This document shows, one piece after another, positions 1-5,748 of a stretch of 6,272 nt of DNA. The DNA is from Verrucomicrobiota bacterium (GTDB taxonomy: Bacteria; Verrucomicrobiota; Verrucomicrobiia; Chthoniobacterales; JAFAMB01): NCBI GenBank assembly GCA_019236035.1, contig JAFAJU010000174.1, positions 1 to 6,272 of the forward strand. The letters are read 5' to 3'. The position numbers were made by a program, and so were the translations under genes. The notes under the pieces were generated by a model. It was given only the letters and a program-made list of their open reading frames with translations. It did no database searches and was not told where the DNA came from. The stretch's first letter is position 1. Every line of letters starts with the position of its first letter.

Positions 1-560
1 TCAGTGCGCGGGAAATATTTGGCCGCACAGCTAGGGTTGGTGCATGCCATCACATGCCCCGCCTCTTCCGGTCGTGTCGGGCTGCCGCAGCGGCTACAGT
101 ATTTCTGCACCTGGTGCCAGTGGGTCATCGAACGCGAATAGAATAAAAGCGCACGATCTTCCGGCGACAACGAACCATCGAATTGACGCAGCTGGGTAAA
201 TCGAGCCTGATCAAGGGTGAGGCCTAGCTGCGTCAAGGCTTCCTGCTCGGTTTGGCTCTCGTTCAGATCAGCAGCAAACAACGAAGCGCCGTCCGGGCGA
301 ATTCCGAGAAAAATAGCGTCAAGAGCACTCGTCAGCCCGGGGGCGGCTAACAGTAACGGACGTTTTGTTTCGCCAACGCTGAACAGGTTGCAACCTTGCC
401 AGGTAAAAATGAGGCGGGCGGAGTCCATGAACTGTGCCTGGAGCCAGGCCACGTCCCCACGCCGGTGCACCGCCCGATCCAGGGTCTCCAATGGCAAAAA
501 ACCGCCTCTTGTTTCATTCGACATTTGAGCGCGCCGTTGATGTTCGGCTAACTCTCCCAT
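1..560 (-). CDS. nudC: NAD(+)/NADH diphosphatase NudC, N-terminal part (truncated by window start)
   Basis: NudC-type Nudix hydrolases split NAD(H) into NMN(H) and AMP, and in E. coli also remove NAD caps from RNA. They act in the cytoplasm. The 186 complete codons seen cover the N-terminal NudC-like domain (hydrophobic stretch LLLAAPGL, then FLGI and LFAADL, about residues 68-100). The family's four-cysteine zinc ribbon follows: CSRCG with Cys155 and Cys158, then Cys173 and Cys178 in ACTNPSC. It runs into KYFPRT, which matches the YPR segment that precedes the Nudix domain. The catalytic Nudix box lies beyond the window, so activity cannot be judged. I chose the ATG at 560 because AGGAGAG lies 11 nt upstream (572-578); an in-frame ATG at 524 is the alternative. 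The gene stands alone, separated from the next minus-strand gene by a repeat-rich gap. The family call is firm. Confidence 0.9.
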   Translation of the reverse strand, partial: MGELAEHQRRAQMSNETRGGFLPLETLDRAVHRRGDVAWLQAQFMDSARLIFTWQGCNLFSVGETKRPLLLAAPGLTSALDAIFLGIRPDGASLFAADLNESQTEQEALTQLGLTLDQARFTQLRQFDGSLSPEDRALLFYSRSMTHWHQVQKYCSRCGSPTRPEEAGHVMACTNPSCAAKYFPRT

Positions 561-653
561 AACCGCAAACGCTCTCCTGTAAACCAAAAGAAGCAATGTG
601 CGGCATCTACCGAGCCTCGCCTCCCAGCCTGTGTCTGGACTTTGGCCGTTTTT

Positions 654-872
654 AGCGCCGAAGGCGTGGTGCCAAGAAAGCCTAGCCCGCAGGGCTAGGA
701 AATGTACGACGGCGCAATCAGCGCTGAAAGCACGCCTCAATACGGATCATATTTTGCCACATCAAGCCGTCGATCGCGGGTCTTTCGCACACCGGCTATC
801 GTTCCGTCGCACTTTCAGCGCTAGCCATTATTTTTACGCCCTAGGCTTCTTTGATGTCGCGCCTTCGGCGCT
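654..872. repeat. Nested inverted-repeat element, about 219 bp
   Basis: The outer arms are a perfect 13-bp inverted repeat: agcgccgaaggcg at 654-666 and its reverse complement at 860-872. Inside lies a second perfect pair, agcgctgaaag at 720-730 against ctttcagcgct at 812-822. Between them is an imperfect pair, aagaaagcctag (674-685) against ctaggcttcttt (841-852). The left half also carries a short perfect hairpin, cctagccc-gca-gggctagg (681-699). The symmetry is therefore spread over the whole element, with a central unpaired part at about 731-811. This looks like a non-autonomous repeat of the REP/MITE kind. No transposase and no clear target duplication are visible. Family membership is inference; the inverted symmetry is seen directly. 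Confidence 0.65.
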
Positions 873-900
873 GGAGCCCGAAAGACGAAACCTGCGTCCC

Positions 901-924
901 TCACAAACCTCTAAGGATTTGTGA
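901..924. terminator. Small hairpin downstream of the QueA-like gene, weak terminator candidate
   Basis: The arms tcacaaa (901-907) and tttgtga (918-924) are perfectly complementary, and a short inner cct/agg pair extends the stem across one bulged base. It lies 10 nt past the stop codon of the minus-strand QueA-like gene, where a terminator would be expected. Reading on the minus strand, no run of T follows the stem, so intrinsic termination is doubtful. Confidence 0.25.
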
Positions 925-934
925 GCGACCCTAG

Positions 935-1984
935 CTAGACGATGAGATTCAGGTCTCCAAACTCGTGCCACAGATAGCGCAAGCGGATGGCTTCCTCATA
1001 GGCTTCACGAATCCGCGCCGATGGCAAAAATGCGCTCAGCAGATCTAAATGACTTGCCAAAGGCTCGTGCAATCCGGTCAGGATGCCATCGGTCACCCGC
1101 AATGGAGATCCGGATTTAATGGTCAGTCGCGTGTACCGATGGCCCGGTTGCACAACCCCGCATTCCTCGGCAGCTGATTCCAGCGCTCGGACAACGGTCG
1201 TCCCGATCGCAATCACTCGGCCACCGGTTTGACGGGCGCCACGGATCTTCTCCGCGGTTTCTTCGCTGACGAAGTATTCTTCCTCGGAGGCCGGATGTTT
1301 GCGATCCAACTCTTCGTCCATGTAGGAGCTTAGTCCTGTGTGCAAAGTCAGATAGGCGACCCGGACTCCTTGCCGGCCCAAACGGAGCAGCGTCTTCCAA
1401 GTGAACGCTCGGCCTGCACTCGGCATCTCCGCTGACCCTGGCTCACTCGAATAGACGTTCTGGTAAAAGTCGAGATCCCACGGAGCCGCGGCGTACTCGT
1501 AACGAATCGGTTCCCCCAGGCGATAGATAAGATCAAGCAGCTCGGTACCGCTTGTCGAAAAGCGCATTTTCCAAAGGTGGGAATTTGTTGAATCAGAGCC
1601 TTCCACCTCAGCGCGCAGCCCACGGCCAAAATCAATGATGCACCCAGGTCGCAAACGGCGCTGGGAATTATAATCAGCCCTGAACAGCGGGAGTGCTAAC
1701 CATGAGCCGTCAGGAAGATGTTCCGCCAACCGGACTTCAACCCGCACATCATCCGAGCCGATCCATCCACTTAGCGACGCAGGAATAGTGCGACTAGAAT
1801 TGAAGACCAGCAGGTCGCCAGGAGTTAAAAAGTCGCTTAATCGATCAAAGCGTGAGTGAACAACTGCTCCGGTCCGCCGCTTAACGACGAGTAGCCGTAC
1901 CTGATCGCGCAACAGGCCGCGGCGTTCCGGCGGCTCTTTGGCGCTTAGCTCCGAAGGCAACTCAAATCCAAAAGACGCGGCCAT
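935..1984 (-). CDS. Divergent QueA-family protein (SAM:tRNA ribosyltransferase-isomerase-like)
   Basis: QueA transfers and isomerises the ribosyl part of S-adenosylmethionine onto preQ1 in tRNA, giving epoxyqueuosine; it is cytoplasmic. This 349-residue protein has the family length and layout. GDLLVFNSSRTIPASLSG (56-73) matches the GDLLVFNDTRVIPARL core. SAEMPSAGRAFT (184-195), LTLHTGLSSY (212-221) and VIAIGTTVVRALES (257-270) follow, and the protein ends in YLWHEFGDLNLIV. Several signatures differ from standard QueA: APTAGLHFT reads MPSAGRAFT, LHVGLGTF reads LHTGLSSY, NFHLPKST reads GLHEPLASH, and YRFFSFGD reads YLWHEFGD. I recall a GLHEPEASH/WHEFGD form from actinobacterial homologues, so this is probably a distinct clade. 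I chose the ATG at 1984, with GAGG 8 nt upstream; a TTG at 2002 would overlap the SDR stop. Probably translated from the SDR message. Family membership is sure, true queuosine function is not. Confidence 0.88.
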   Translation of the reverse strand: MAASFGFELPSELSAKEPPERRGLLRDQVRLLVVKRRTGAVVHSRFDRLSDFLTPGDLLVFNSSRTIPASLSGWIGSDDVRVEVRLAEHLPDGSWLALPLFRADYNSQRRLRPGCIIDFGRGLRAEVEGSDSTNSHLWKMRFSTSGTELLDLIYRLGEPIRYEYAAAPWDLDFYQNVYSSEPGSAEMPSAGRAFTWKTLLRLGRQGVRVAYLTLHTGLSSYMDEELDRKHPASEEEYFVSEETAEKIRGARQTGGRVIAIGTTVVRALESAAEECGVVQPGHRYTRLTIKSGSPLRVTDGILTGLHEPLASHLDLLSAFLPSARIREAYEEAIRLRYLWHEFGDLNLIV

Positions 1985-1998
1985 AAAAATCGCCTCAC

Positions 1999-2763
1999 TC
2001 AATCGTAATAATTTTTCCCAGCAACCGGTTGTTCTGTGAGCTCTTGGGCCTGGAACCGCCGTCCGGTCACCTGTTGCGATTCGTCCGAGGCGAGATAAAT
2101 AAACACCTCAGTGACTTTGGCGGGATCCGCCCATTGACACGGATCTTCATCGGGCTCAGCGGCGCGGTGCATTGCAGTGTTCATGCTCCCTGGATCAACC
2201 CAGTTGACCCGCACTTTGGTCCCCTCTAACTCCGCCGCCCATGTTTGGGACATGCCTTCAAGACCGAACTTGGAAATACCGTACGCCCCCCAACCAGGGT
2301 ATCCGACAATCCCAGCATCGCTGGTGACGTTTATAATGGAACCCCCATGTTCGATCATCGCAGGCAATGCCTTACGGATGGCTAGAAAAGGGCCGATCAA
2401 GTTCGTGTTGAGCACAGCCTGAAAGTCCGCCAATGGATAGTCGAGGAGATAGGGCATCGGAGAAGGACCCAGCATCGAAGCGTTATTTACGAGAACGTCG
2501 AGCTGTCCTTGAAACTCGTGCAACGTAATGGCGAACAGGCGCTCGATATCCATCGGGCGACTGAGATCGGCTTCGATGAGGACAATATTTGTATCAGGAG
2601 CCGCCGCGATGATTTCCCGCTGCGCCGCCTTCAAAGGCTCTACACGCCGCGCACACAACGCCAGTGCGGGCGCTCCTTCCCGCGCAAAATCGAGGGCGAG
2701 CTGCCGGCCAAGGCCCCGCGAAGCGCCCGTAATCAAGATTTTCTTGCCAATCAACCTGTTCAT
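1999..2763 (-). CDS. Classical SDR family NAD(P)-dependent oxidoreductase
   Basis: A cytoplasmic Rossmann-fold dehydrogenase/reductase of 254 residues, the usual length of classical SDRs. The cofactor motif TGASRGLG is at 12-19. CARR at 37-40, with arginines after the second strand, favours NADP(H). Further motifs are ADL at 65-67, NNAS at 93-96 (usually NNAG) and Asn121 in NTNLIGPF. The catalytic Ser148 and the YGISK motif (Tyr161, Lys165) complete the Asn-Ser-Tyr-Lys tetrad, and DPGSMNT (190-196) follows. The last 15 residues after FQAQE are hydrophilic and may be variable. The substrate cannot be read from sequence. The start ATG at 2763 has AAGGA 11 nt upstream (2775-2779). It is the first gene of a minus-strand pair, with 14 nt to the QueA-like ATG, and it faces a SufR-like regulator across 82 bp. 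The pairing hints that both enzymes act on the same or related compounds. Confidence 0.95.
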   Translation of the reverse strand: MNRLIGKKILITGASRGLGRQLALDFAREGAPALALCARRVEPLKAAQREIIAAAPDTNIVLIEADLSRPMDIERLFAITLHEFQGQLDVLVNNASMLGPSPMPYLLDYPLADFQAVLNTNLIGPFLAIRKALPAMIEHGGSIINVTSDAGIVGYPGWGAYGISKFGLEGMSQTWAAELEGTKVRVNWVDPGSMNTAMHRAAEPDEDPCQWADPAKVTEVFIYLASDESQQVTGRRFQAQELTEQPVAGKNYYD

Positions 2764-2845
2764 TATAAAGATATTCCTTTAGAAAGTATCACCGATAGAT
2801 ACCCTGCAAACGGTACTTTGCAAAGAAAATTATTTAGAAACAGCC
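2764..2845. promoter_or_regulatory. Divergent promoter/operator region between the SDR and regulator genes
   Basis: This 82-bp A/T-rich gap separates two start codons pointing away from each other, so it must hold both promoters. Three symmetric motifs are visible. CTTTGCAAAG at 2816-2825 is a perfect 10-bp palindrome. A related, imperfect ctttagaaag lies at 2777-2786. GTATC (2786-2790) and GATAC (2798-2802) form an inverted repeat with a 7-bp spacer. These are plausible operator half-sites for the adjacent winged-helix protein. I see no convincing -35/-10 pair on either strand. The plus-strand gene has no clear Shine-Dalgarno sequence. The CAAC-N6-GTTG site known for cyanobacterial SufR is absent. 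Confidence 0.5.
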
Positions 2846-3535
2846 ATGGCACCTGCAAACAAAGGTCCGAACCTGGAAAAGACCAGAAGACGCATCGTGA
2901 AGTTGCTTAAGACCGAAGGAGCACTCGATTCGATGACCCTGGGAGCGCGACTTGGGGTGTCCGCGATGGCGGTTCGCCAGCATTTGTATGCGCTGCAGGA
3001 TCAGCGACTCGTCATAGCCAAGGAACGGCCCGTGCCTTTGGGAAGACCGGTGAAATATTGGGAGCTCACACGTGAGGCTGATCGGCTTTTCCCTGAGGCG
3101 TATGCCGAGTTAAGCGTCTCGCTCATTGACGCTCTGACCGATTCGTTCGGTCCAGAAGGACTCCAACAGATTCTCGAACACCGGACCAAACGCCAACGAG
3201 CGGCCTATTCAGCGCTGATTCCCGCGACTATGCCTTTGCACAAGAAGCTTGAGCAGTTGGCCAGAATCCGCACCGAGGAGGGATACATGGCTGAGGTTCG
3301 CCCGCGCGACCACGACGGTTTCCTGTTCATCGAGAACCACTGCCCTATTTGCGCCGCGGCGACCAGTTGCAAAGGGCTCTGCCAAAACGAGCTGCTCCTC
3401 TTCCAATCTATCCTGGGCCGTGAAGTTAGTATAAAGCGCTTGGAACACATTGTGACCGGCGAACGCCGCTGCGTTTATGAGATAAAGGGCCGGGAGGGCG
3501 AGGCTCCGCCCAAGCCGGGGCGCGTGACCTTATGA
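2846..3535 (+). CDS. Winged-helix transcriptional regulator, SufR-like with C-terminal cysteine cluster
   Basis: A probable metal- or iron-sulfur-sensing DNA-binding regulator (COG2345/SufR-like) of 229 residues. The N-terminal winged helix spans about residues 10-75, with recognition helix MAVRQHLYALQ (41-51) and wing GRPVKYWELT (66-75). A helical middle part follows (LFPEAYAELS, 81-90; GPEGLQQIL, 102-110). The C-terminal part has EGYMAEV (145-151), ENHCPICAAATSC (163-175) and GLC at 177-179. Cysteines are at 166, 169, 175, 179 and 209. The 166/179/209 spacing recalls the three Fe-S ligand cysteines of SufR; 169 and 175 are extra. Residues from about 215 to the stop (GREGEAPPKPGRVTL) are encoded by an inverted repeat and are probably not part of the original domain. 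It is transcribed divergently from the SDR/QueA-like pair, which suggests autoregulation and control of that pair. No suf genes are nearby, so the SufR role itself is not implied. Confidence 0.85.
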   Translation: MAPANKGPNLEKTRRRIVKLLKTEGALDSMTLGARLGVSAMAVRQHLYALQDQRLVIAKERPVPLGRPVKYWELTREADRLFPEAYAELSVSLIDALTDSFGPEGLQQILEHRTKRQRAAYSALIPATMPLHKKLEQLARIRTEEGYMAEVRPRDHDGFLFIENHCPICAAATSCKGLCQNELLLFQSILGREVSIKRLEHIVTGERRCVYEIKGREGEAPPKPGRVTL

Positions 3536-3599
3536 GGCCGGGGCGGTTGTCCTTGTCACGCCACGCGCCACGGCTCGGGCGGAGCCTCGCCCTCCCGGC
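3489..3599. repeat. Inverted repeat spanning the stop codon of the regulator gene
   Basis: The first 23 bases (3489-3511) are perfectly complementary to 3577-3599. Pairing continues inward with two mismatches, giving arms of about 38 bp (3489-3526 and 3562-3599) around a 35-base centre. The arms are G+C-rich, with the core gagggcgaggctccgccc. The left arm lies inside the regulator coding sequence and the stop codon is in the loop. A transcript through here would fold into a very stable hairpin, which might slow or end transcription, although no T run follows. The style matches dispersed intergenic repeats I recall from Verrucomicrobiota genomes; that link is from memory. Confidence 0.75.
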
Positions 3600-3823
3600 G
3601 CCTTTGCCATTACTCCTTTCGGCCCATTGTTGATTAACAAACTTCAACCTATTCATCCGGGCATGACGCAGGCGAACACGGTGCTCGAATGAAGAACGGG
3701 ACTAGGGAAATCATGCTGGGATTCCTCCTGCTTGTCGCCCTCATCGGTCTGACCATCGTTTGCTGGGACAGTCTCGGGTATATCTACGGTGTAGTGTTTT
3801 CCGTAGGGACCGGTTGGTAGGAG
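3536..3823. other. Intergenic stretch after the regulator
   Basis: Apart from the right arm of the inverted repeat and the uncertain small ORF at 3689-3820, little is readable here. An A/T-rich patch at 3629-3649 contains gttga-N10-tcaac, a short inverted repeat that could be a protein-binding site. No promoter can be named with confidence. Confidence 0.4.
3689..3820 (+). CDS. Possible 43-residue single-pass membrane protein
   Basis: The frame reads MKNGTREIMLGFLLLVALIG and continues through a hydrophobic run to residue 25, then WDSLGYIYG and a short hydrophobic tail ending in GTGW. It has one convincing transmembrane helix (about 9-25) preceded by positive charges, as expected for a small inner-membrane protein. 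No family is recognised. The first ATG has no Shine-Dalgarno sequence and overlaps, as ATGA, the stop of a nine-codon frame at 3663-3692. A second ATG at 3713 has AGGGA 4 nt upstream and would give 35 residues. It sits between two repeat elements, and the right-hand one starts 4 nt after its stop. Composition is coding-like, but a chance ORF is quite possible. Confidence 0.3.
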   Translation: MKNGTREIMLGFLLLVALIGLTIVCWDSLGYIYGVVFSVGTGW

Positions 3824-4123
3824 GAATCAGTGTCAGTGCCAGTGCCAGTGTCAGTAGGAGTGGCGCGTGACGCGGTACGACGTAGGCGAAGCGTCCCGCT
3901 TTGCTTTAGCTCCGAAGATCGCAAAGCGGGACGCTTCGCATACTTTGCGTAACGCGCCGCGGCTCGGAAGGCCGCCGTCGTTCCGCGGACGCGGAATTAT
4001 GGCGCCCCTGCGAGTCCGACGTAGCAAGGGGTTACAGGGGCGGAGTCGGGAGCCGCGCCCTACCGCCCTGCAACTCCTGACTCCTTGGCTTACTGGCACT
4101 GACAATGGCACTGGCACTAATTC
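3824..4123. repeat. 300-bp element with 33-bp terminal inverted repeats (MITE-like)
   Basis: The left end (3824-3856) is made of CAGTGT/CAGTGC hexamers. The right end (4091-4123) is its reverse complement with about six mismatches. Inside the ends are further nested pairs. ggcgcgtgacgc (3862-3873) pairs with gcgtaacgcgcc (3947-3958) at one mismatch, there is a perfect 19-bp hairpin at 3886-3939, and gcccctg (4004-4010) pairs with caggggc (4035-4041). Long open frames on both strands (3851-4117 minus, 3867-4130 plus) mirror the palindromes and look non-coding. No transposase is present, so this would be a non-autonomous element or a composite of repeats. No obvious direct target duplication is seen at the outer edges. 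Confidence 0.6.
3886..3939. repeat. Perfect 19-bp stem hairpin inside the 300-bp element
   Basis: The sequence gcgaagcgtcccgctttgc (3886-3904) is exactly complementary to 3921-3939, with a 16-base loop between. It would form a very stable stem in RNA or single-stranded DNA. It sits upstream of the SBP56 gene on the same strand, but no T run follows, so it is a repeat core rather than a clear terminator. Confidence 0.75.
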
Positions 4124-4283
4124 TCGCTAAACTAGATTGACTTAGTAGGATTATTGGGCCACAAGGGCAAAATGGTAGCTCCGGAGGCGACTCGATTCAG
4201 GACTCGCAGATCGTTGCCTTCGATTTCGCAACTTTATTCTTCCGCCGTTGTCTTCTAAGGTGACCCAACCCCCAGAGATCCCT
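4124..4283 (+). promoter_or_regulatory. Upstream region of the SBP56 gene
   Basis: This 160-bp stretch between the repeat element and the chosen SBP56 start should contain its promoter. A TTGACT at 4137-4142 fits a -35 box, but no good -10 hexamer lies 16-18 bp downstream, so the promoter is only suggested. The ribosome-binding signal is weak: cagag, with 6 nt between it and the ATG at 4284. I see no riboswitch-like structure. Confidence 0.3.
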
Positions 4284-5729
4284 ATGCCAAAATCCCAGAA
4301 TCCTGCAAAACCCTCCCTGCTGCGGCAATCGCAGTTCCGCTGGACAACGGATCCGACGTTCTACCCGTCAGCCCGGCTCGCCATGGAGGCACCACGTGAA
4401 CGCTATGCTTATGTCGCCGGGCTTGCGCCCGATAATAAGTCACGCGCCGATGCGATGTTCGTCGTCGACACCGATTCGGGCTCCCAAACCTTTGGCAAAA
4501 TCGTCGGTCGGGTCGATCTCCCGAATATCGGAGATGAGTTGCATCACTTTGGCTGGAACGCTTGCAGTGCCGCCCTTTGCCCTTACGCACCCCACCCGCA
4601 CCTTGAGAGACGCTATCTGATTGCGCCTGGAACCCGCTCCTCCCGGATTTATATCATAGACACGAAGCCGGATCCTGAGAAGTTGGAGATTGTCAAGGTC
4701 ATCGAACCCGAAGAAGTTTTCGCTCGGACCGGCTATTCACGGCTTCATACCGTGCATTGCGGCCCGGAAGGAATCTACATGAGTGCCTTGGGTGCGCCCG
4801 ACGGCGGCGGTCCCGGCGGAATCTTTGTGCTGGATCACTTCGATTTCAATGTTCTGGGACGTTGGGAAGTGGATCGCGGACCGCAAGAACTTGCCTACGA
4901 CTTCTGGTGGCACCTCGGACATGACGTATTAATCTCAAGCGAATGGGGCACACCGAACAAGATCGAGGACGGACTTGATCCGGAACACCTCCTTTCCAGT
5001 GGTTATGGTCACCAATTACACATCTGGGACCTTCGGCGACGGAAGCATCAACAAGCGATTGATCTGGGTAAGGAACAGCAGATGGTTTTGGAATTGCGAC
5101 CATCTCATGACCCAACTCGAACATTTGGCTTTGTCGGAGTTGTCGTCTCACTGAAGGACCTCTCGGCGTCGATCTGGCTATGGAAACGAGATAACGGTCA
5201 TTGGGGCGCGACAAAGGTGATCGAGATTCCTGCTGAACCAGCGGACCCGGATCTTTTGCCTGGCCTCTTAAAGGGGTTTAAAGCGGTACCGCCGCTGGTG
5301 ACAGACATTAATCTTTCGCTCGATGATAAGTGGCTATACGTCTCCTGCTGGGGAACGGGTGAATTGCGCCGTTACGACGTGTCCATACCCGATCGTCCGA
5401 AGCTTACGTCAGTCATTCAGATCGGAGGAATTGTGCGTCGAGCGCCACACCCAAAGGAGCCGAGTGTTGCGCTTAACGGCGGCCCGCAAATGGTGGAGAT
5501 CAGTCGAGATGGCAAACGCGTTTATTTTACCAACTCGCTTTATGCGGCCTGGGACGATCAATTTTATCCAGACGGCATTCGGACCTGGTTCGTTCGAGCA
5601 ACCGCGGAGCCGGATGGTTCACTCACACTGGATCCAGACTTTTTTGTAACATCAACGGAACATCGGCTGCATCAGGTGCGATTGGAGGGAGGAGACACAT
5701 CGTCAGACTCGTATTGCTATCCATCCTGA
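4284..5729 (+). CDS. Selenium-binding protein 56 / methanethiol oxidase family protein
   Basis: SBP56 proteins are about 470-residue beta-propellers. Human SELENBP1 and bacterial MtoX oxidise methanethiol to formaldehyde, H2O2 and H2S. This 481-residue protein carries the family landmarks in order: PNIGDELHHFGWNACS (80-95), SSRIYIID (119-126), KVIEPEEV (138-145), LHTVHC (154-159), YDFWWHLGHDVLISSEWGTP (205-224), GYGHQLHIWD (240-249), LRPSHDP (271-277), VTDINLSLDDKWLYVS (339-354), RRYDVS (362-367), GGPQM (399-403), DGKRVYFTNSLYAAWDDQFY (409-428) and GGDTSSD (469-475). It is odd in three places. The position of human Cys57 is Gly71, the NWLHGD loop reads CWGTGE (355-360) and GGDC reads GGDT. 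No signal peptide is seen, so a cytoplasmic location is likely. I chose the ATG at 4284; an in-frame TTG at 4248 would add 12 residues. A conserved membrane protein follows after 19 nt, probably in the same operon. The family is certain, the reaction is inferred. Confidence 0.93.
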   Translation: MPKSQNPAKPSLLRQSQFRWTTDPTFYPSARLAMEAPRERYAYVAGLAPDNKSRADAMFVVDTDSGSQTFGKIVGRVDLPNIGDELHHFGWNACSAALCPYAPHPHLERRYLIAPGTRSSRIYIIDTKPDPEKLEIVKVIEPEEVFARTGYSRLHTVHCGPEGIYMSALGAPDGGGPGGIFVLDHFDFNVLGRWEVDRGPQELAYDFWWHLGHDVLISSEWGTPNKIEDGLDPEHLLSSGYGHQLHIWDLRRRKHQQAIDLGKEQQMVLELRPSHDPTRTFGFVGVVVSLKDLSASIWLWKRDNGHWGATKVIEIPAEPADPDLLPGLLKGFKAVPPLVTDINLSLDDKWLYVSCWGTGELRRYDVSIPDRPKLTSVIQIGGIVRRAPHPKEPSVALNGGPQMVEISRDGKRVYFTNSLYAAWDDQFYPDGIRTWFVRATAEPDGSLTLDPDFFVTSTEHRLHQVRLEGGDTSSDSYCYPS

Positions 5730-5748
5730 TCGTCCGGCGGGAGCTGCC

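Larger units (their letters stand above)
561..934. other. Intergenic region rich in inverted repeats, no credible gene
   Basis: This gap lies between the 5' end of nudC and the 3' end of the QueA-like gene. It contains the ribosome-binding site of nudC (AGGAGAG on the minus strand, 572-578), the nested inverted-repeat element at 654-872 and a small hairpin at 901-924. A plus-strand open frame crosses it (598-924). Its translation follows the palindromes, has unbiased composition and shows no domain, so I do not call it. The stretch around 612-627 (gagcctcgcctccc) resembles part of the repeat arm at 3583-3597 and could be a decayed copy. Confidence 0.7.

Noticed and set aside
598..924. 108-residue plus-strand open frame between nudC and the QueA-like gene
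   Set aside because: It runs through the nested inverted repeats, shows no domain, begins at a non-ATG codon and its translation simply mirrors the palindromes.
2764..2845. SufR operator CAAC-N6-GTTG
   Set aside because: Not present in the divergent promoter; other palindromes are listed instead.
3828..3856. CAGTGY tandem hexamers considered as a CRISPR or microsatellite
   Set aside because: Units are 6 bp without spacers, only about five copies are present, and the inverted copy at 4091-4123 fits a terminal repeat better.
3819..3952. Perfect AGGAGG (3819-3824) followed 5 nt later by GTG and a 40-codon frame beginning VSVPVPVSVG
   Set aside because: The start region is the hexamer repeat and the rest is the repeat hairpin. 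The good Shine-Dalgarno match probably arises by chance from the small ORF stop and the repeat end.
3851..4130. Overlapping open frames of 87-88 residues on both strands
   Set aside because: They are near mirror images caused by the inverted repeats of the 300-bp element, are arginine-rich and match nothing recognisable.
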